From Hyphomicrobiales bacterium (GTDB lineage: Bacteria > Pseudomonadota > Alphaproteobacteria > Rhizobiales > Rhizobiaceae), in NCBI GenBank assembly GCA_900472395.1, contig UCHV01000007.1, positions 62,001-126,000 on the forward strand: a stretch of DNA of 64,000 nucleotides, read 5' to 3'. Made by a program: the position numbers and the translations under genes. Below are positions 45,601 to 54,333 of this stretch, piece by piece. Every line of letters begins with the position of its first letter. Positions within the stretch are counted from its first letter, which is position 1. The notes beneath the pieces were generated by a model. That model was not told the DNA's origin and did not search any database. It was given only the letters and a program-made list of their open reading frames with translations.

Positions 45601-46103
45601 CTTCCCAACGCGTCGCCGAGCGGGAATTTCAGGCCGGAATTGGTAAGCGCCGTTGTTTTGCCGGAGCCGGGTGCGCCGAAAATCACGTACCACGGAAGCT
45701 CGTAGATATAACCGAACCGCTTCTTGCTGACACGGCGCAGAAGCTGAAGTGCTTCCTTCAACCGGTTGTGGATATCGTTGACTTCCGCCTGCTGGCTGGC
45801 GGCTGCTTCCGATTCCGCGTCACGCTCGATACCTTCGACAAGCTGCTTGTCGCGTCGGCGGTCACGGATCACCGTGAAGATGAGGTAACCCAGCCAGATG
45901 GCAACGATCACGCCGATCAGGATGATACGGTTTGTCGGGCTTGCCAGCGGCTTGAAGTCGCCATAGGCGGCCAGATAGCCATAGAACCAGATGACGATAC
46001 AGATCGCCGCCACCCAGATGACAGAAATGAACCTCCGTCCTATCAGGCCCGCATAGGCCTCGACATAGGAACGGAGCGTGTAAAACATACCAATCGGGTT
46101 CAT
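42612..46103 (-). CDS. tssM: T6SS membrane-complex ATPase TssM (IcmF/ImpL)
   Basis: A 1163-residue inner-membrane protein. Two helices lie in the first 85 residues (FISVIWVAAICIVIWFYGY; IILIGVIVAIWLGYLIF), then a cytoplasmic domain with Walker A GAPGSGKTT near residue 142 and IDTAGRY. A third helix (AAYAAAVLVLAVVLSSW, near 450) leads into a large periplasmic domain. TssM spans the inner membrane with TssL and reaches towards the outer membrane. The intact Walker A matters, since TssM of A. tumefaciens is an active ATPase. The start overlaps the tssL stop by four bases (ATGA). Confidence 0.95.
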   Translation of the reverse strand: MNPIGMFYTLRSYVEAYAGLIGRRFISVIWVAAICIVIWFYGYLAAYGDFKPLASPTNRIILIGVIVAIWLGYLIFTVIRDRRRDKQLVEGIERDAESEAAASQQAEVNDIHNRLKEALQLLRRVSKKRFGYIYELPWYVIFGAPGSGKTTALTNSGLKFPLGDALGSNSVQGIGGTRNCNWWFTDEAILIDTAGRYTTQDDLNGSAKAGWEGFLGLLRKYRRSQPINGALVTLSIGDLLTRDPEAQREEIRVIRQRLSELDEKLQARVPVYLVLTKADLLTGFVEFFDGFNKSDREQVWGTTFGLDESYKTIDLPDRFTEEFTLLQERVGSMLIERLQQEPNAELRGRIFRFPAELAALKERLHDVMTELCTGSKLVEPPLLRGIYFASGTQANEAAASTSGRARRSYFLSRLFKDVIFDEASLVSRDRRLSGRQLLLRRAAYAAAVLVLAVVLSSWTATYFQNKAALAAAEQHIDAYEKLSQGINVRDVSDADFLRVMPALDNLAAVTRDFSKDRVWPVTFGLDQENKVAGRQRDAYQRALNALLLPRVLVQLQKDMADTSDVARTFNALKLYGMLGGLGPMDREFVELETQGMFNALFPGDGRASARQSLTAHAAAMARGVLPPIELDPYLIAKAREAIRTQSIANRAYDILTDYRASRALPAWTPGTALGPIGEKAFERSSGASLREGIPGLFSSNGYRGVVLPKVSDAARTAIEETWVRNEENPAGSTIDAITQSTLQLYFDNFEKRWASVLTEMRVKPSQTINDAAETTRNLANKPISPVEMIARSIVESTDLRNAGTEIASADNGGDSVSSTALTGVANAPDPYAGLREALVAPTDSPVAAVTGQSADAPKSMIGQLQPALQKVADQLARATTSSAEIAKVFDVDSQLTDANQELLQQARRLPNPIDGWMAGVAADVGSLAVKSARARINDAWAAEGSSYCSSVVTGRYPFERESPRDVAMTDFVRLFGPKGLFKSFFDERLSAFVDTSASPWGWKGTFGAASIPSEAIAQFENADKINRAFFPAGSENPAIAINVKPVSLSESANAVMLEIEAERLVYFHGPVQAKSISWPSTDASNVSRIAFQPGGWQQAIVENGDWSPFRLFDGADITNEGNDLFRARFTQAGKIAEFEVQFGSVLNPFRLEALSAFACPTQF

Positions 46104-47629
46104 GGCGAAATGCCCCCTGCTGCCGGGTTGCCCGACATATTTCGAATATCAACTTCAAGAGGCGGCGATTTCGCACCCGCACCCGTCAATTCCTCGTCGG
46201 GATCGGCAAGGACGAGAATTTCCGTACGGCGGTTCTTCTCGCGGCCTTGCGGGGTGGCGTTGTCGGCAATCGGGTCAGCCTCGGCCCGTCCTTCGGTGAG
46301 AATTGCATCCGGCCCGGTGAACGAGATCAGGATTTCTCCAACGGCCTTTGCGCGTGCTTCAGACAGATGCCAGTTCGAAGGGAACTGGATGGTCTTGATT
46401 GGCGTATTGTCCGTATACCCGACGACCACGGCACGGAACTGTTCCTGCGCCAATGCGCCACCGATGCGAGCGATCAACAACTTGAATTCTTCGCTCACCT
46501 GCGCGCTGCCAACATCGAAAAGACCGGCATTGTTGATGCGCACCAGTACACGGTTGTTGCTTTCGGAAAGCGAAACAAGCTTTTTTTCGACCTCCGGCTG
46601 GAGGAATTTCATGAAGTTTTCCAGCTTGCTCGGCGGCCGCGCCACGAGCTGCGGCTTTACCGGCGGTTCTGAAATTTTTTCGACAATCTCTTTCGGCGCT
46701 TCTTTTGGCGGCGGGTTGATCAGAATGTTTGCAGCTTCACCCGGAGGCAATTGTGCAAGCCGCTGGAAGGTGCCGTCGGAAGCGTTGTTCAGAGACAATG
46801 TGAAGAACATGTAGCCAAGCGCAAAAACGAGCGCGAGCAACGACATCAGCGTCCACAGTGCAATAGCGGTGCGCAGCGGTTTGTGCTTGGCGGATACACC
46901 TCTCCAGTGCGGGGAAAGCTCGCGTTCGAACACGCCATACTGGCCGAGCAGCGTCTTGTAGAGACTGTCGCGGATACGGCCGAGTTCGAGATTGCCACGT
47001 GCTGAGACACGCGTGCGGCCCTCGAAGGCGAGCGACAGCGACAGGTAGATCAAGAGCAGCAGGTCCTTGTTGGCACCCGGGCTCTGATGAAAATGGTCGA
47101 GAAGATCGAAAACGCGGTCACCGCCCGTCACATCCATATGGAAGGTCGAGACCAGACCGGAGCGCGCCCAACCGGCGCGCACGCCCCATGGCTTGCTCAG
47201 CACGACATCATCGACGGTGGCGCAGATGATGTAATGCGCGGCACGCGCACGCTCAGGGCTGATGCGGGAGCCTGCGAGGTCACGCTCGTAACGGCCGACG
47301 GCCTCCACTGCGACACGGCGAAGCTGTTCCATGTCCGGCTGTTCGTCGGTGTAACGCAGCGCATGCGCGAGGTTCAGCAACGGGGCTGCGGAGCGCACCA
47401 GTGTCGGCACTTCCTCGCCGCCGAAGCGAAAATCGCGCACCAGCGTTTCCACCGACCAGCCGCCCTTCGGCAGCGGTTTCGGCGCGAGGTCGTCGATGCC
47501 GGGCGTGTCGAGCACGTCGTCCAGCATTTCCGCCATGCGTGCGGCAGATTGCTTTTTCTTGATCCCGTCTTCGGTCAGTTCGACGACGGTCGGCAGGTTC
47601 TGCCATTTTGATGCGGGTTCGTTGGTCAT
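46100..47629 (-). CDS. tssL: T6SS membrane protein TssL with OmpA-like domain (ImpK)
   Basis: A 509-residue protein. The N-terminal DotU-like cytoplasmic domain includes AHYIICATVDDVV; one membrane helix lies near residues 257-275 (LMSLLALVFALGYMFF); the periplasmic C-terminus carries an OmpA-type peptidoglycan-binding domain (VVVGYTDNTP, LSEARAKAVGEIL). Residue 14 is Thr (QNLPTVVEL), the site phosphorylated by PpkA in A. tumefaciens. With TssM it builds the membrane complex, and its peptidoglycan domain may replace part of the missing TssJ anchor. It overlaps both neighbours by four bases. Confidence 0.95.
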   Translation of the reverse strand: MTNEPASKWQNLPTVVELTEDGIKKKQSAARMAEMLDDVLDTPGIDDLAPKPLPKGGWSVETLVRDFRFGGEEVPTLVRSAAPLLNLAHALRYTDEQPDMEQLRRVAVEAVGRYERDLAGSRISPERARAAHYIICATVDDVVLSKPWGVRAGWARSGLVSTFHMDVTGGDRVFDLLDHFHQSPGANKDLLLLIYLSLSLAFEGRTRVSARGNLELGRIRDSLYKTLLGQYGVFERELSPHWRGVSAKHKPLRTAIALWTLMSLLALVFALGYMFFTLSLNNASDGTFQRLAQLPPGEAANILINPPPKEAPKEIVEKISEPPVKPQLVARPPSKLENFMKFLQPEVEKKLVSLSESNNRVLVRINNAGLFDVGSAQVSEEFKLLIARIGGALAQEQFRAVVVGYTDNTPIKTIQFPSNWHLSEARAKAVGEILISFTGPDAILTEGRAEADPIADNATPQGREKNRRTEILVLADPDEELTGAGAKSPPLEVDIRNMSGNPAAGGISP

Positions 47630-48966
47630 TCTCTAAGGGCCCACATTTCCATTTCGAGACCAGGGAAGTCGCCTGCGAGATGCAGGGCGATGGCGCCCGA
47701 GGTTTCAAGCTGCTTCCAGAGCGGATTTTTTGTATCGAGTTCGAAATAGATCGTGCCGGAGCGATAAGGCAGCTGGCGCGGCAGAACCGGCAGCGGCCTG
47801 ACCGGAATGCCCGGCAGCGCGACATTGACCAGTTCGGCGATCCGCTCGACGGGACCGACCTTGATCTGCGCCGGCAATTTGCGACGAACGTCTTCCGCTG
47901 ACATTTCGGCGCGCACGGCCAGTACGAAACCGGCATCCTTGAGCAGCGAACGGTCGTTGATCGTGCCGACACGGACGCCATGGCGGCGTTCGGCAAGCTC
48001 GATAGAAACGGCAGCCTGTTCCAGAACCGAGGAGAGCGACGCGCGCAGGTCTTCATAGACCGCTGCAAACGTCGCCTTCAGGTCGTCGTGGCGATAGGGC
48101 GGAAAATCGGTCGCCCGCTTGCGCTCGGTGGTGAAGGTGGCGAGTTCGCCGGCCAGCTGGATGCAGGTCTCGTAGAAATCGATGGGGTGAATGCGGGTGG
48201 CATTCGCCGAAATATGCTTCAGCATCGGGTCGGCGCGGTTGAGGATCTGCAGCAGAAAATAGTCGCCGACCTCGGCCGTGCCGCGGATGGTCGGGTCACC
48301 GATGCGTTCCGCAATCGCCTCGGCGCGGTGGCGCACGATACCCAGCAATTCGGTCATCAGCTCGGAAAGTCTCGGTTCGGCAGCACAGTTGAGGCTGGGC
48401 GCGATGAAATCCGGATCGAGAATGACGGCGCGGTCGGAGCGGACCTCGATGACGCGCGCAAGGCCGATCAGCTCGTAACCGGCAAGATCGTCACCCGTCT
48501 TCAGGTAACGCAGGCTCAGGCGGCTGACATCGATCGGCGCCATGAAATCGGTTTCGACATTGGCATCCGGCGCTTCGTAATTGGAAGCGGTCATGCGCAC
48601 ACTGTTGAAACGGGCGCCACCGTTCAGCGCCACATCCGGCTTGCCCGGCTGGCGAGCCGGCAAGGCCAGATAGATGATGGCGTTCTTGACGTTTTCATCG
48701 AGATCGACCGCCGGCGGCAGATCGGTATCGAGCGGCGCCTCGAAAGGCGTGCCGTCGGGCAGGATGCCGCGCAGGTTCGAGAGCGCGAACTGGCCGATGG
48801 CGAGTGCGCTGCGATCAATGCTGATCTCGGCCAGGCCCCAGGGATAAGGCGCCAGGCCGCGTGTCGCCGTACGCACCAGCCTTTCCGTCCAGCGATCCGC
48901 CTGCTGGAAATGCTGAACGCGAAGGAACATGCCCTCGCTCCACGCCACCCGGTTTTCATTTCTCAT
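47626..48966 (-). CDS. tssK: T6SS baseplate protein TssK (ImpJ)
   Basis: A 446-residue protein with the TssK N-terminus RVAWSEGMFLRVQHFQQADRW, typical for the family. TssK links the baseplate to the TssL/TssM complex. It has no signal peptide or membrane segment. It overlaps fha by 11 bases and tssL by four, so it is part of the continuous imp operon. Confidence 0.95.
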   Translation of the reverse strand: MRNENRVAWSEGMFLRVQHFQQADRWTERLVRTATRGLAPYPWGLAEISIDRSALAIGQFALSNLRGILPDGTPFEAPLDTDLPPAVDLDENVKNAIIYLALPARQPGKPDVALNGGARFNSVRMTASNYEAPDANVETDFMAPIDVSRLSLRYLKTGDDLAGYELIGLARVIEVRSDRAVILDPDFIAPSLNCAAEPRLSELMTELLGIVRHRAEAIAERIGDPTIRGTAEVGDYFLLQILNRADPMLKHISANATRIHPIDFYETCIQLAGELATFTTERKRATDFPPYRHDDLKATFAAVYEDLRASLSSVLEQAAVSIELAERRHGVRVGTINDRSLLKDAGFVLAVRAEMSAEDVRRKLPAQIKVGPVERIAELVNVALPGIPVRPLPVLPRQLPYRSGTIYFELDTKNPLWKQLETSGAIALHLAGDFPGLEMEMWALRE

Positions 48967-50167
48967 GAGTCTGGTCTTCTCTCTCTGCTTTCAGCCGGTT
49001 CGCTGTCTGGTCCCCGTCTTCCGTTCGCGTCATGGCGTCGCGGAAAACATCCTGAACCGACAGCGTCCTGCCGTTGTTTTCGAATTGGTTTTTGTAGGCC
49101 TGCCAGTAATCACGGCCGCGCAGGAAACTCAGCGCGCCGGCATTGGCATCGACACGGGATTCAATAATGCGCGGCTCCATTTCCTGGCCGGCATGATGAA
49201 CAAGGTTTTCCAGCGCCGCCTGCAGTTTGGCCTGCCGGGTCGCCAGTTCTTCGATGCGCGCCAGAAGAGGGTCCTGTCGGTCGCGGCTGAAAAAGTCGTC
49301 CTCATGCTCCGCTGCAGGCACGTCGAGGCCGAATGCGCCAAAGCTTGCCTCCAATGCGTCTTCCATGCGTTGCAGGAGCGGGACCAGCCTCATTTCGATC
49401 TCGCCAGTCCGCGCAGTCACCGCAGGTTGCGAGGGCGCTTTGACGGGTTCAATATCCGGATGCGGCGCGTTGTCGTTGACTTTCTGAACCGTCTCGACCA
49501 CGCGCGCCTTGGCAACCGGCACGGTGACATGAGTGGCCGAGTTGTGCTCGAGATAATTTCCGTATTCCGAGTGTTCCGACTTGCCGGCGTCGAGGTTCCA
49601 GTCGTCGGGCAGAAGATTGCCGGACGAGCGCACTTCCGGCGGGCCGTTCCAGCCGATGTCGACATTGCGCGAAGGCGAGGGGCCTTCTTTCTTGGCAATC
49701 GGTTCCAGCCATTCCTCAGACATCTTGTTGCCGAGAACGCCAGTGGCGGTGCGGCCACCGGGCGCGATATCGGCAAGGATGGCCGAAATGGTCAGCGGTT
49801 CGTCGCTCATCGCATAAGAGCTGTCCGGATCGTCAACATCCTGATGCGCGTTGCCGGTGATGACAACGGAAAACGAGATGCTGCCGACGTCCAGTCGCGA
49901 CTGATCGGAAAGCCGCGCCGTCTCGCCTTCATGAACGACGATGCCATCCACACGCGAACCGTTGGCACTCTGGTCACGCAGGATAAAACCGCGGGCATCA
50001 CGCTCTATCGTGCAGTGCAGCTTCGAGACCGAGCGCTGATCCTCGGGCAATTGCCAGTCGCAATCGGGCGAACGGCCAAGCGTGCGCTTGCCCTCTTCGA
50101 AAAACAATTTTGTCCGGCTGGACGACAATAAGCTGGCGCCTGCGATGGCTTTCAGTTCAAGCCGCAT
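48956..50167 (-). CDS. fha: T6SS FHA-domain protein Fha (ImpI)
   Basis: A 403-residue protein. Residues about 20-95 form an FHA phospho-threonine-binding domain with the key residues in TLGRSPDCDWQL, SVSKLHC and ANGSRVDG. The middle is low-complexity and acidic; the C-terminus (ATRQAKLQAALENLVHH, FLRGRDYWQAYKNQFE) is the VasC/ImpI family end. In A. tumefaciens Fha binds phospho-Thr14 of TssL to activate secretion and is the target of TagF. It overlaps tssG and tssK by 11 bases each. Confidence 0.93.
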   Translation of the reverse strand: MRLELKAIAGASLLSSSRTKLFFEEGKRTLGRSPDCDWQLPEDQRSVSKLHCTIERDARGFILRDQSANGSRVDGIVVHEGETARLSDQSRLDVGSISFSVVITGNAHQDVDDPDSSYAMSDEPLTISAILADIAPGGRTATGVLGNKMSEEWLEPIAKKEGPSPSRNVDIGWNGPPEVRSSGNLLPDDWNLDAGKSEHSEYGNYLEHNSATHVTVPVAKARVVETVQKVNDNAPHPDIEPVKAPSQPAVTARTGEIEMRLVPLLQRMEDALEASFGAFGLDVPAAEHEDDFFSRDRQDPLLARIEELATRQAKLQAALENLVHHAGQEMEPRIIESRVDANAGALSFLRGRDYWQAYKNQFENNGRTLSVQDVFRDAMTRTEDGDQTANRLKAEREDQTHEK

Positions 50168-51203
50168 GTTCGCCTCCTAGCGCCGCTGCCGGCCGGGGCT
50201 CGACAATGACGGCGTCATCGCTGTCCTTTGCCGCGGGTGCCACCCGCGCCCAGCTGTTCCAGCCCAGCCGCGGTTGATCGCCGCTCTCCTGACCAAGCTG
50301 GCAGAACGGAACGTCTTCTTTCTTCAAGATGACCTGGATATCGAAATCGAGGGCGGAGCCGACATAAAGCCGTGTCAGCGCAAACAATTCGGTGATGTTG
50401 CGGCCGCCCGGCGTCAGCGACAGATAATCGCGGTAACCCAACGGACCGATGATGACACGAAAACCGCCGCTGAAATCGTGGATGGCAGTGCCGGCCGTGG
50501 CATTGATGCCAAGCTGGACACCCTGCGGCGCGCCCATCTTGCTGCGCTCCTGCATGGGTATGGTCAGCCAGCGGGGGCGGAACAGTTCGATCTCCACCGG
50601 TAGGCCGCTGAATTCAGTCAGCATGGCCCGCAGGCTGGCGGTATTGCGATTGCGCGATGAAAAAAAGCCGGAAAAACGCAGGATGGTATCTTCGTCGATA
50701 CCGCTTTTTTCCTTCAGCTTGCGGGTGCCGAAACCGGTCAGCGCAAACAGTGTTGTGATGAAGCCGTTATCTTCACGGCGTTGACCCCAGCGCAGGCGTC
50801 TTGCGATCCGGTATTTTTCGGAGGCATCGGCAAAAAGCTCCGCCACGCGCGCGCTGAACAAGTCGAAAAAGGCCGCCAACCCTTTCGACTTGTTCCGCTC
50901 CTCGCGCATGATCAGTTCATTATAATTGGCGGGCATCGAACCGAGCGGCCCGGTCAGGCCCGCAAGTGCGCTTCTGATCGAGGCGCGTGCGCCCTTCTGG
51001 CGAAATCCGCTGACGGCAAGCGGCGCCGGCGAAACCCCCATATGCGATGCGATCTCAAGTTCCCCGTCTGCTTCGCCCGTTCCCGCAGCGGTCTGCGCGA
51101 CGCGAAAAGCCGTTACTGCATCGAAGCGGCCAGGGTCGCGTTCGAGCAGGTCGACAAGCGTGTCGCGTTTTGTGTCGGGCTTACGCAGCGTGGAGAGGTC
51201 CAT
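50157..51203 (-). CDS. tssG: T6SS baseplate protein TssG (ImpH)
   Basis: A 348-residue baseplate protein that forms a wedge with TssF and TssE. Family segments include DPGRFDAVTAFRV, FFDLFSARVAELF, GFFSSRNRNTASLRAML and the near-terminal SLTPGGRNITELFALTRLYVG. The ATG at 51203 (MDLSTLRKP) is chosen; GGAT lies upstream, though spaced rather far. A TTG at 51233 that overlaps the tssF stop would add ten charged residues and is the alternative start. Confidence 0.9.
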   Translation of the reverse strand: MDLSTLRKPDTKRDTLVDLLERDPGRFDAVTAFRVAQTAAGTGEADGELEIASHMGVSPAPLAVSGFRQKGARASIRSALAGLTGPLGSMPANYNELIMREERNKSKGLAAFFDLFSARVAELFADASEKYRIARRLRWGQRREDNGFITTLFALTGFGTRKLKEKSGIDEDTILRFSGFFSSRNRNTASLRAMLTEFSGLPVEIELFRPRWLTIPMQERSKMGAPQGVQLGINATAGTAIHDFSGGFRVIIGPLGYRDYLSLTPGGRNITELFALTRLYVGSALDFDIQVILKKEDVPFCQLGQESGDQPRLGWNSWARVAPAAKDSDDAVIVEPRPAAALGGEHAA

Positions 51204-51229
51204 GGGGCGATCGCGATCCTTTCTTGTTT

Positions 51230-53011
51230 TCAAAGCAGCGGGCGTTCGGCCGCACGGGCCGGCCAGCTTGCAATCGGTTTCGACTGGCCCTTCATCGAAA
51301 TGGTCAGCCGGGTGAAACTGTTGACGGATGTGTAGAGGCTGAAGAACCGGTCGAGCACCGATCCGAACAGGAAGGCGGAGGCGCGGTCGATGGCGGCCGG
51401 ATCGAATTCCAGCGCGATTTCCGTACCCGGGACCATGCCACCGCTGCCAAGACGCGCGGTAGAGCTTTCGGCACGGATGCGGATCAGCGCATCGACAAGC
51501 TGTTTGGTTTCCGGGCTGTCGCGAAAACCGTAAAGCGACAGCACGTCCTTGAGCGCTGCCCCCTCGTTGTCGAACAACGACAGATGATTGAGGAGCAGAT
51601 GCGAAACGAGGCGCCAGTTGCGGCCGTCCTGATCATTCATGCGCACCGATGGCGTCGGCGGCATCAGTGCTTCCACGCCCGATACGGCTTCATGACCGGA
51701 GGCCAACTGCAGGAACGGGTGGCCGCCGCCGAAGGGCAACTGCTCCGGCAGTTCGCGGTTCAGGCACAGCGTATCGACCCCGGCAACGGCATCGATCGGC
51801 CCGGAAAAACGCCGATCGCGATCGACAAAGGCGATTTCCATGTCGCTGGTGCCGTCTTCCTCGTCGAACCGGCGATAGGACTGCCAGTAGGCTGTGCTGT
51901 TGCCAGCCCGCTGGCTGCGGCCGAAAAACGGTTGGCAATGTTCTTCCTGTCCGCGCGAGCCGGTCAGAAGAACCCGCTCGATCGCATAAATCTCGCGGGT
52001 TTTCTGGCGACGGGCGTCCGGCAGAAGCCGATATTCGGTACGAGTTCCATCGACCGATATCGGCTCACAGGTCTGCCGGAACAGGTTGACGACCGGGGTC
52101 GCATTCAATGTAAAATCTTTGGCGGACACCGTGCGCTCGAGCTTGGCGTCGGTTTCCTTCAGATAAATGAAGACTTCCAGCGCCTGATCCTTCCAGGCGC
52201 TCAGGCCGTCGATATCGAGGAAGAGATACTTTTGCGGCAACGCGAAAAATTCAGTCAGCAACCGATAACCGATGAAACTCGGCGCCGGATAAGGCAACAT
52301 AGCCTGATCCGTATCAAAACCGACCTGTTTGAGATTGCGCGCGGGCAAAAAGATCGGCTGGCGATCGTCGCCGTGGCGGGCAAGCGCAATGCCGAGCGTA
52401 TGATTGGCCAAGAGTTCGTATATCGAAACCGCCTGGCTCCAAGCCGATGGAATGTGCAGGCGCAAACGATCCAGACCCAATTCACCGAATGGCTTTCTGG
52501 CGTCGAGCGTGCGGATCGACAGCCGCAAGCAACCGGCAACACCGTTGTACGGCGAGAGGGGCGCATTGATCGGCTGACCCTGAAGGGTCGCGCCTGTGAT
52601 CTCGATCGGCGCCATTTCCACGTCCTGCGTGGTGCGGAACCGGCAGGATTCGCCCCCTATCGGTTCTGCCAGGATTTCGGTATGGCGCGGCACGGTCTGC
52701 ATGGACGCCAACGTATCGCTCGGGTTGAAACGGACGATGCTCATCGAGGGCAGCGGCGCGAGGTAATGCGGATAGAGTGTCTCCAGAAGACCGTCTGTCA
52801 GTTCAGGAAACTCGTCATCGAGTTTCTGGCGCACACGTGCGGCAGAAAAAGCAAAGCTTTGGATCAGGCGCTCGACATGCGGATCGTCGGCGACATCGCC
52901 CGTCATGCGCAAGCGGCCGGCGATTTTCGGGAAGGCATCGGCAAAACGCGCGGCGCGTTTGCGCAACGCGCCGAGTTCCTCGTTGTAGCGATGCAGAAAA
53001 CCGTCAGCCAT
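51230..53011 (-). CDS. tssF: T6SS baseplate protein TssF (ImpG)
   Basis: A 593-residue protein starting MADGFLHRYNEELGALRKRAARFADAFP, the standard TssF N-terminus, with DPHVERLIQSFAF and YPHYLAPLPSM following. It forms the baseplate wedge with TssG and TssE. The ATG at 53011 has GGAGG six bases upstream and overlaps the tssE stop by eight bases; the frame back to 53062 lies inside tssE and is not used. Confidence 0.93.
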   Translation of the reverse strand: MADGFLHRYNEELGALRKRAARFADAFPKIAGRLRMTGDVADDPHVERLIQSFAFSAARVRQKLDDEFPELTDGLLETLYPHYLAPLPSMSIVRFNPSDTLASMQTVPRHTEILAEPIGGESCRFRTTQDVEMAPIEITGATLQGQPINAPLSPYNGVAGCLRLSIRTLDARKPFGELGLDRLRLHIPSAWSQAVSIYELLANHTLGIALARHGDDRQPIFLPARNLKQVGFDTDQAMLPYPAPSFIGYRLLTEFFALPQKYLFLDIDGLSAWKDQALEVFIYLKETDAKLERTVSAKDFTLNATPVVNLFRQTCEPISVDGTRTEYRLLPDARRQKTREIYAIERVLLTGSRGQEEHCQPFFGRSQRAGNSTAYWQSYRRFDEEDGTSDMEIAFVDRDRRFSGPIDAVAGVDTLCLNRELPEQLPFGGGHPFLQLASGHEAVSGVEALMPPTPSVRMNDQDGRNWRLVSHLLLNHLSLFDNEGAALKDVLSLYGFRDSPETKQLVDALIRIRAESSTARLGSGGMVPGTEIALEFDPAAIDRASAFLFGSVLDRFFSLYTSVNSFTRLTISMKGQSKPIASWPARAAERPLL

Positions 53012-53513
53012 TGGCCGCCTCCACGAGGAAACGCTGGGTCGACGGATCAATGGTGGATTCAAAGTTGATCGGCGGCATGCCCTCGTGCAGGCGGAAGGTC
53101 GCCTGGATGCGCATACGCAGGGCCCGCTCGGTCATCGTTCGGCTTTTCAGGATTGTCACGCGCACATCCGAAAGCCGTGTCTCGAACATCGAGATACGTC
53201 TTTCGATCATCCGGGCGAGCGAAAGCTTGGCTTCGTCCGTCACAAGATTTGCGGACACCATGCCGTCAAGACCGAAATTCACCAGTGCATCCTTCAATTC
53301 TGTAAGTTCCGAAGGCGGCGCGGAGGGGCAACGGCGGGTGTTGAGCAAAGATTCCAGGTCGCGACGGATCGCCTCGCGCATTTCACGAGTCTGATCCGCC
53401 ACGCTTGCCGGAGGGTCGAAGTCGCGATCCGGCGCGTCATCGATCAGCCGGTCCAGAATGGATCGGGACAGAACGCGATCACGCGGCCGGTAGCGCTCCA
53501 GCGGATCAACCAT
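53004..53513 (-). CDS. tssE: T6SS gp25-like baseplate protein TssE (ImpF)
   Basis: A 169-residue protein related to the phage T4 gp25 baseplate lysozyme-like protein. Visible are SRSILDRLIDD, REAIRRDLESLLNTRR and FGLDGMVSANL, then ERRISMFETRLSDVRV. It joins the baseplate to the sheath. The ATG at 53513 (MVDPLERYRPRD) has GAGG upstream and overlaps the tagJ stop by eight bases. The frame extends further back to 53735 within tagJ, but those 74 codons are shadow sequence. Confidence 0.93.
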   Translation of the reverse strand: MVDPLERYRPRDRVLSRSILDRLIDDAPDRDFDPPASVADQTREMREAIRRDLESLLNTRRCPSAPPSELTELKDALVNFGLDGMVSANLVTDEAKLSLARMIERRISMFETRLSDVRVTILKSRTMTERALRMRIQATFRLHEGMPPINFESTIDPSTQRFLVEAANG

Positions 53514-54333
53514 GCGCAACCTCACGGGCAGCGGCAGCCGTCGTCGTTTCCAGGCTTTCCGTATCATGGAAGGAAGCGAGATCGTCGCCGGCGAGAAATG
53601 AACGCTGGCCGCGGCCGGTGGTGATACCGGTCGGCTCCTCCACCCATTCCGTTTCGCGGCCAAGCCGCAGTCGGTCATCGGCGCCGGTGCCATGATATAT
53701 GGCCGGCAGCAAAACGGGAGCGACCGCGCCGTCAATCAGGGAAAGTTCGGCGCGCCGGAATGCGAGGTCACGCGGGCGTGCGATCGGTTCGATGGTCAGA
53801 AGCGCGATCTTTGCGAAATCGATCCAAAGATAAGCGCCGCCGGTCATGATCACTTCCAGCGCATGCGGTGTGCGGTCGTCAAGATCACGGAAATCAGGAA
53901 GGCGCTTGCCGTTCAGGAGAATGGCGCGTTCACCACGCAGGTCTTCAAGTCGCTGCAATTCGGCGGCGGCTTCGGCGCCATTGCCTTCGCGGTGCGCAAT
54001 GCCAACCTTGACGGCCAGCTTGTCGAGTTCGCTGGGGCCTTGCGGAAATTCCGGCACGGCGCCGGTTTCATACCATGCGTTACGGGCGGCCATGCCCCGC
54101 AGTTCGTTGCGCAGCAGCGCAAAGCCCATCGTCGCATCCGGCGCGAAAGTGACGGCAAGACCGCACTGATTGTCGGCGCGCTCGTAGTCACCCGCCAGAA
54201 CCAGCAGGTCGATATAGAGATTGCGTGCCTCCTGATCGGACGGCTTTGCTTTCAAGTGTGCCTTGGCTGCATCGAGTGCCTCATCAAGAGCGTTTTCGCT
54301 GAGCAGGCGGGCGATGCTTTCGGACAGCGTCAT
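53506..54333 (-). CDS. tagJ: T6SS accessory protein TagJ (ImpE)
   Basis: A 275-residue soluble protein of the ImpE family. TPR-like helices open it (LSENALDEALDAAKAHLKAKPSDQEARNLYIDLLVLAGDYERA), followed by the conserved WIDFAKIALLTIEPIARPRDLAFR block. TagJ binds TssB and is thought to aid sheath handling with ClpV. It overlaps tssC40 by four bases (ATGA) and tssE by eight. Confidence 0.92.
   Translation of the reverse strand: MTLSESIARLLSENALDEALDAAKAHLKAKPSDQEARNLYIDLLVLAGDYERADNQCGLAVTFAPDATMGFALLRNELRGMAARNAWYETGAVPEFPQGPSELDKLAVKVGIAHREGNGAEAAAELQRLEDLRGERAILLNGKRLPDFRDLDDRTPHALEVIMTGGAYLWIDFAKIALLTIEPIARPRDLAFRRAELSLIDGAVAPVLLPAIYHGTGADDRLRLGRETEWVEEPTGITTGRGQRSFLAGDDLASFHDTESLETTTAAAAREVAHG

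Noticed and set aside
45009..46814. Plus-strand open frame of 601 codons opposite tssM/tssL
   Set aside because: It is a shadow of two well-supported T6SS genes, and its sequence has no family features.
51047..53068. Plus-strand open frame of 673 codons opposite tssF/tssG
   Set aside because: Antisense shadow rich in Arg/Gln/Ala with no domain. The minus-strand genes are certain.
53514..53735. N-terminal extension of tssE
   Set aside because: The 74 extra codons lie inside tagJ and carry no TssE features. An ATG at 53513 with a ribosome site fits the family.
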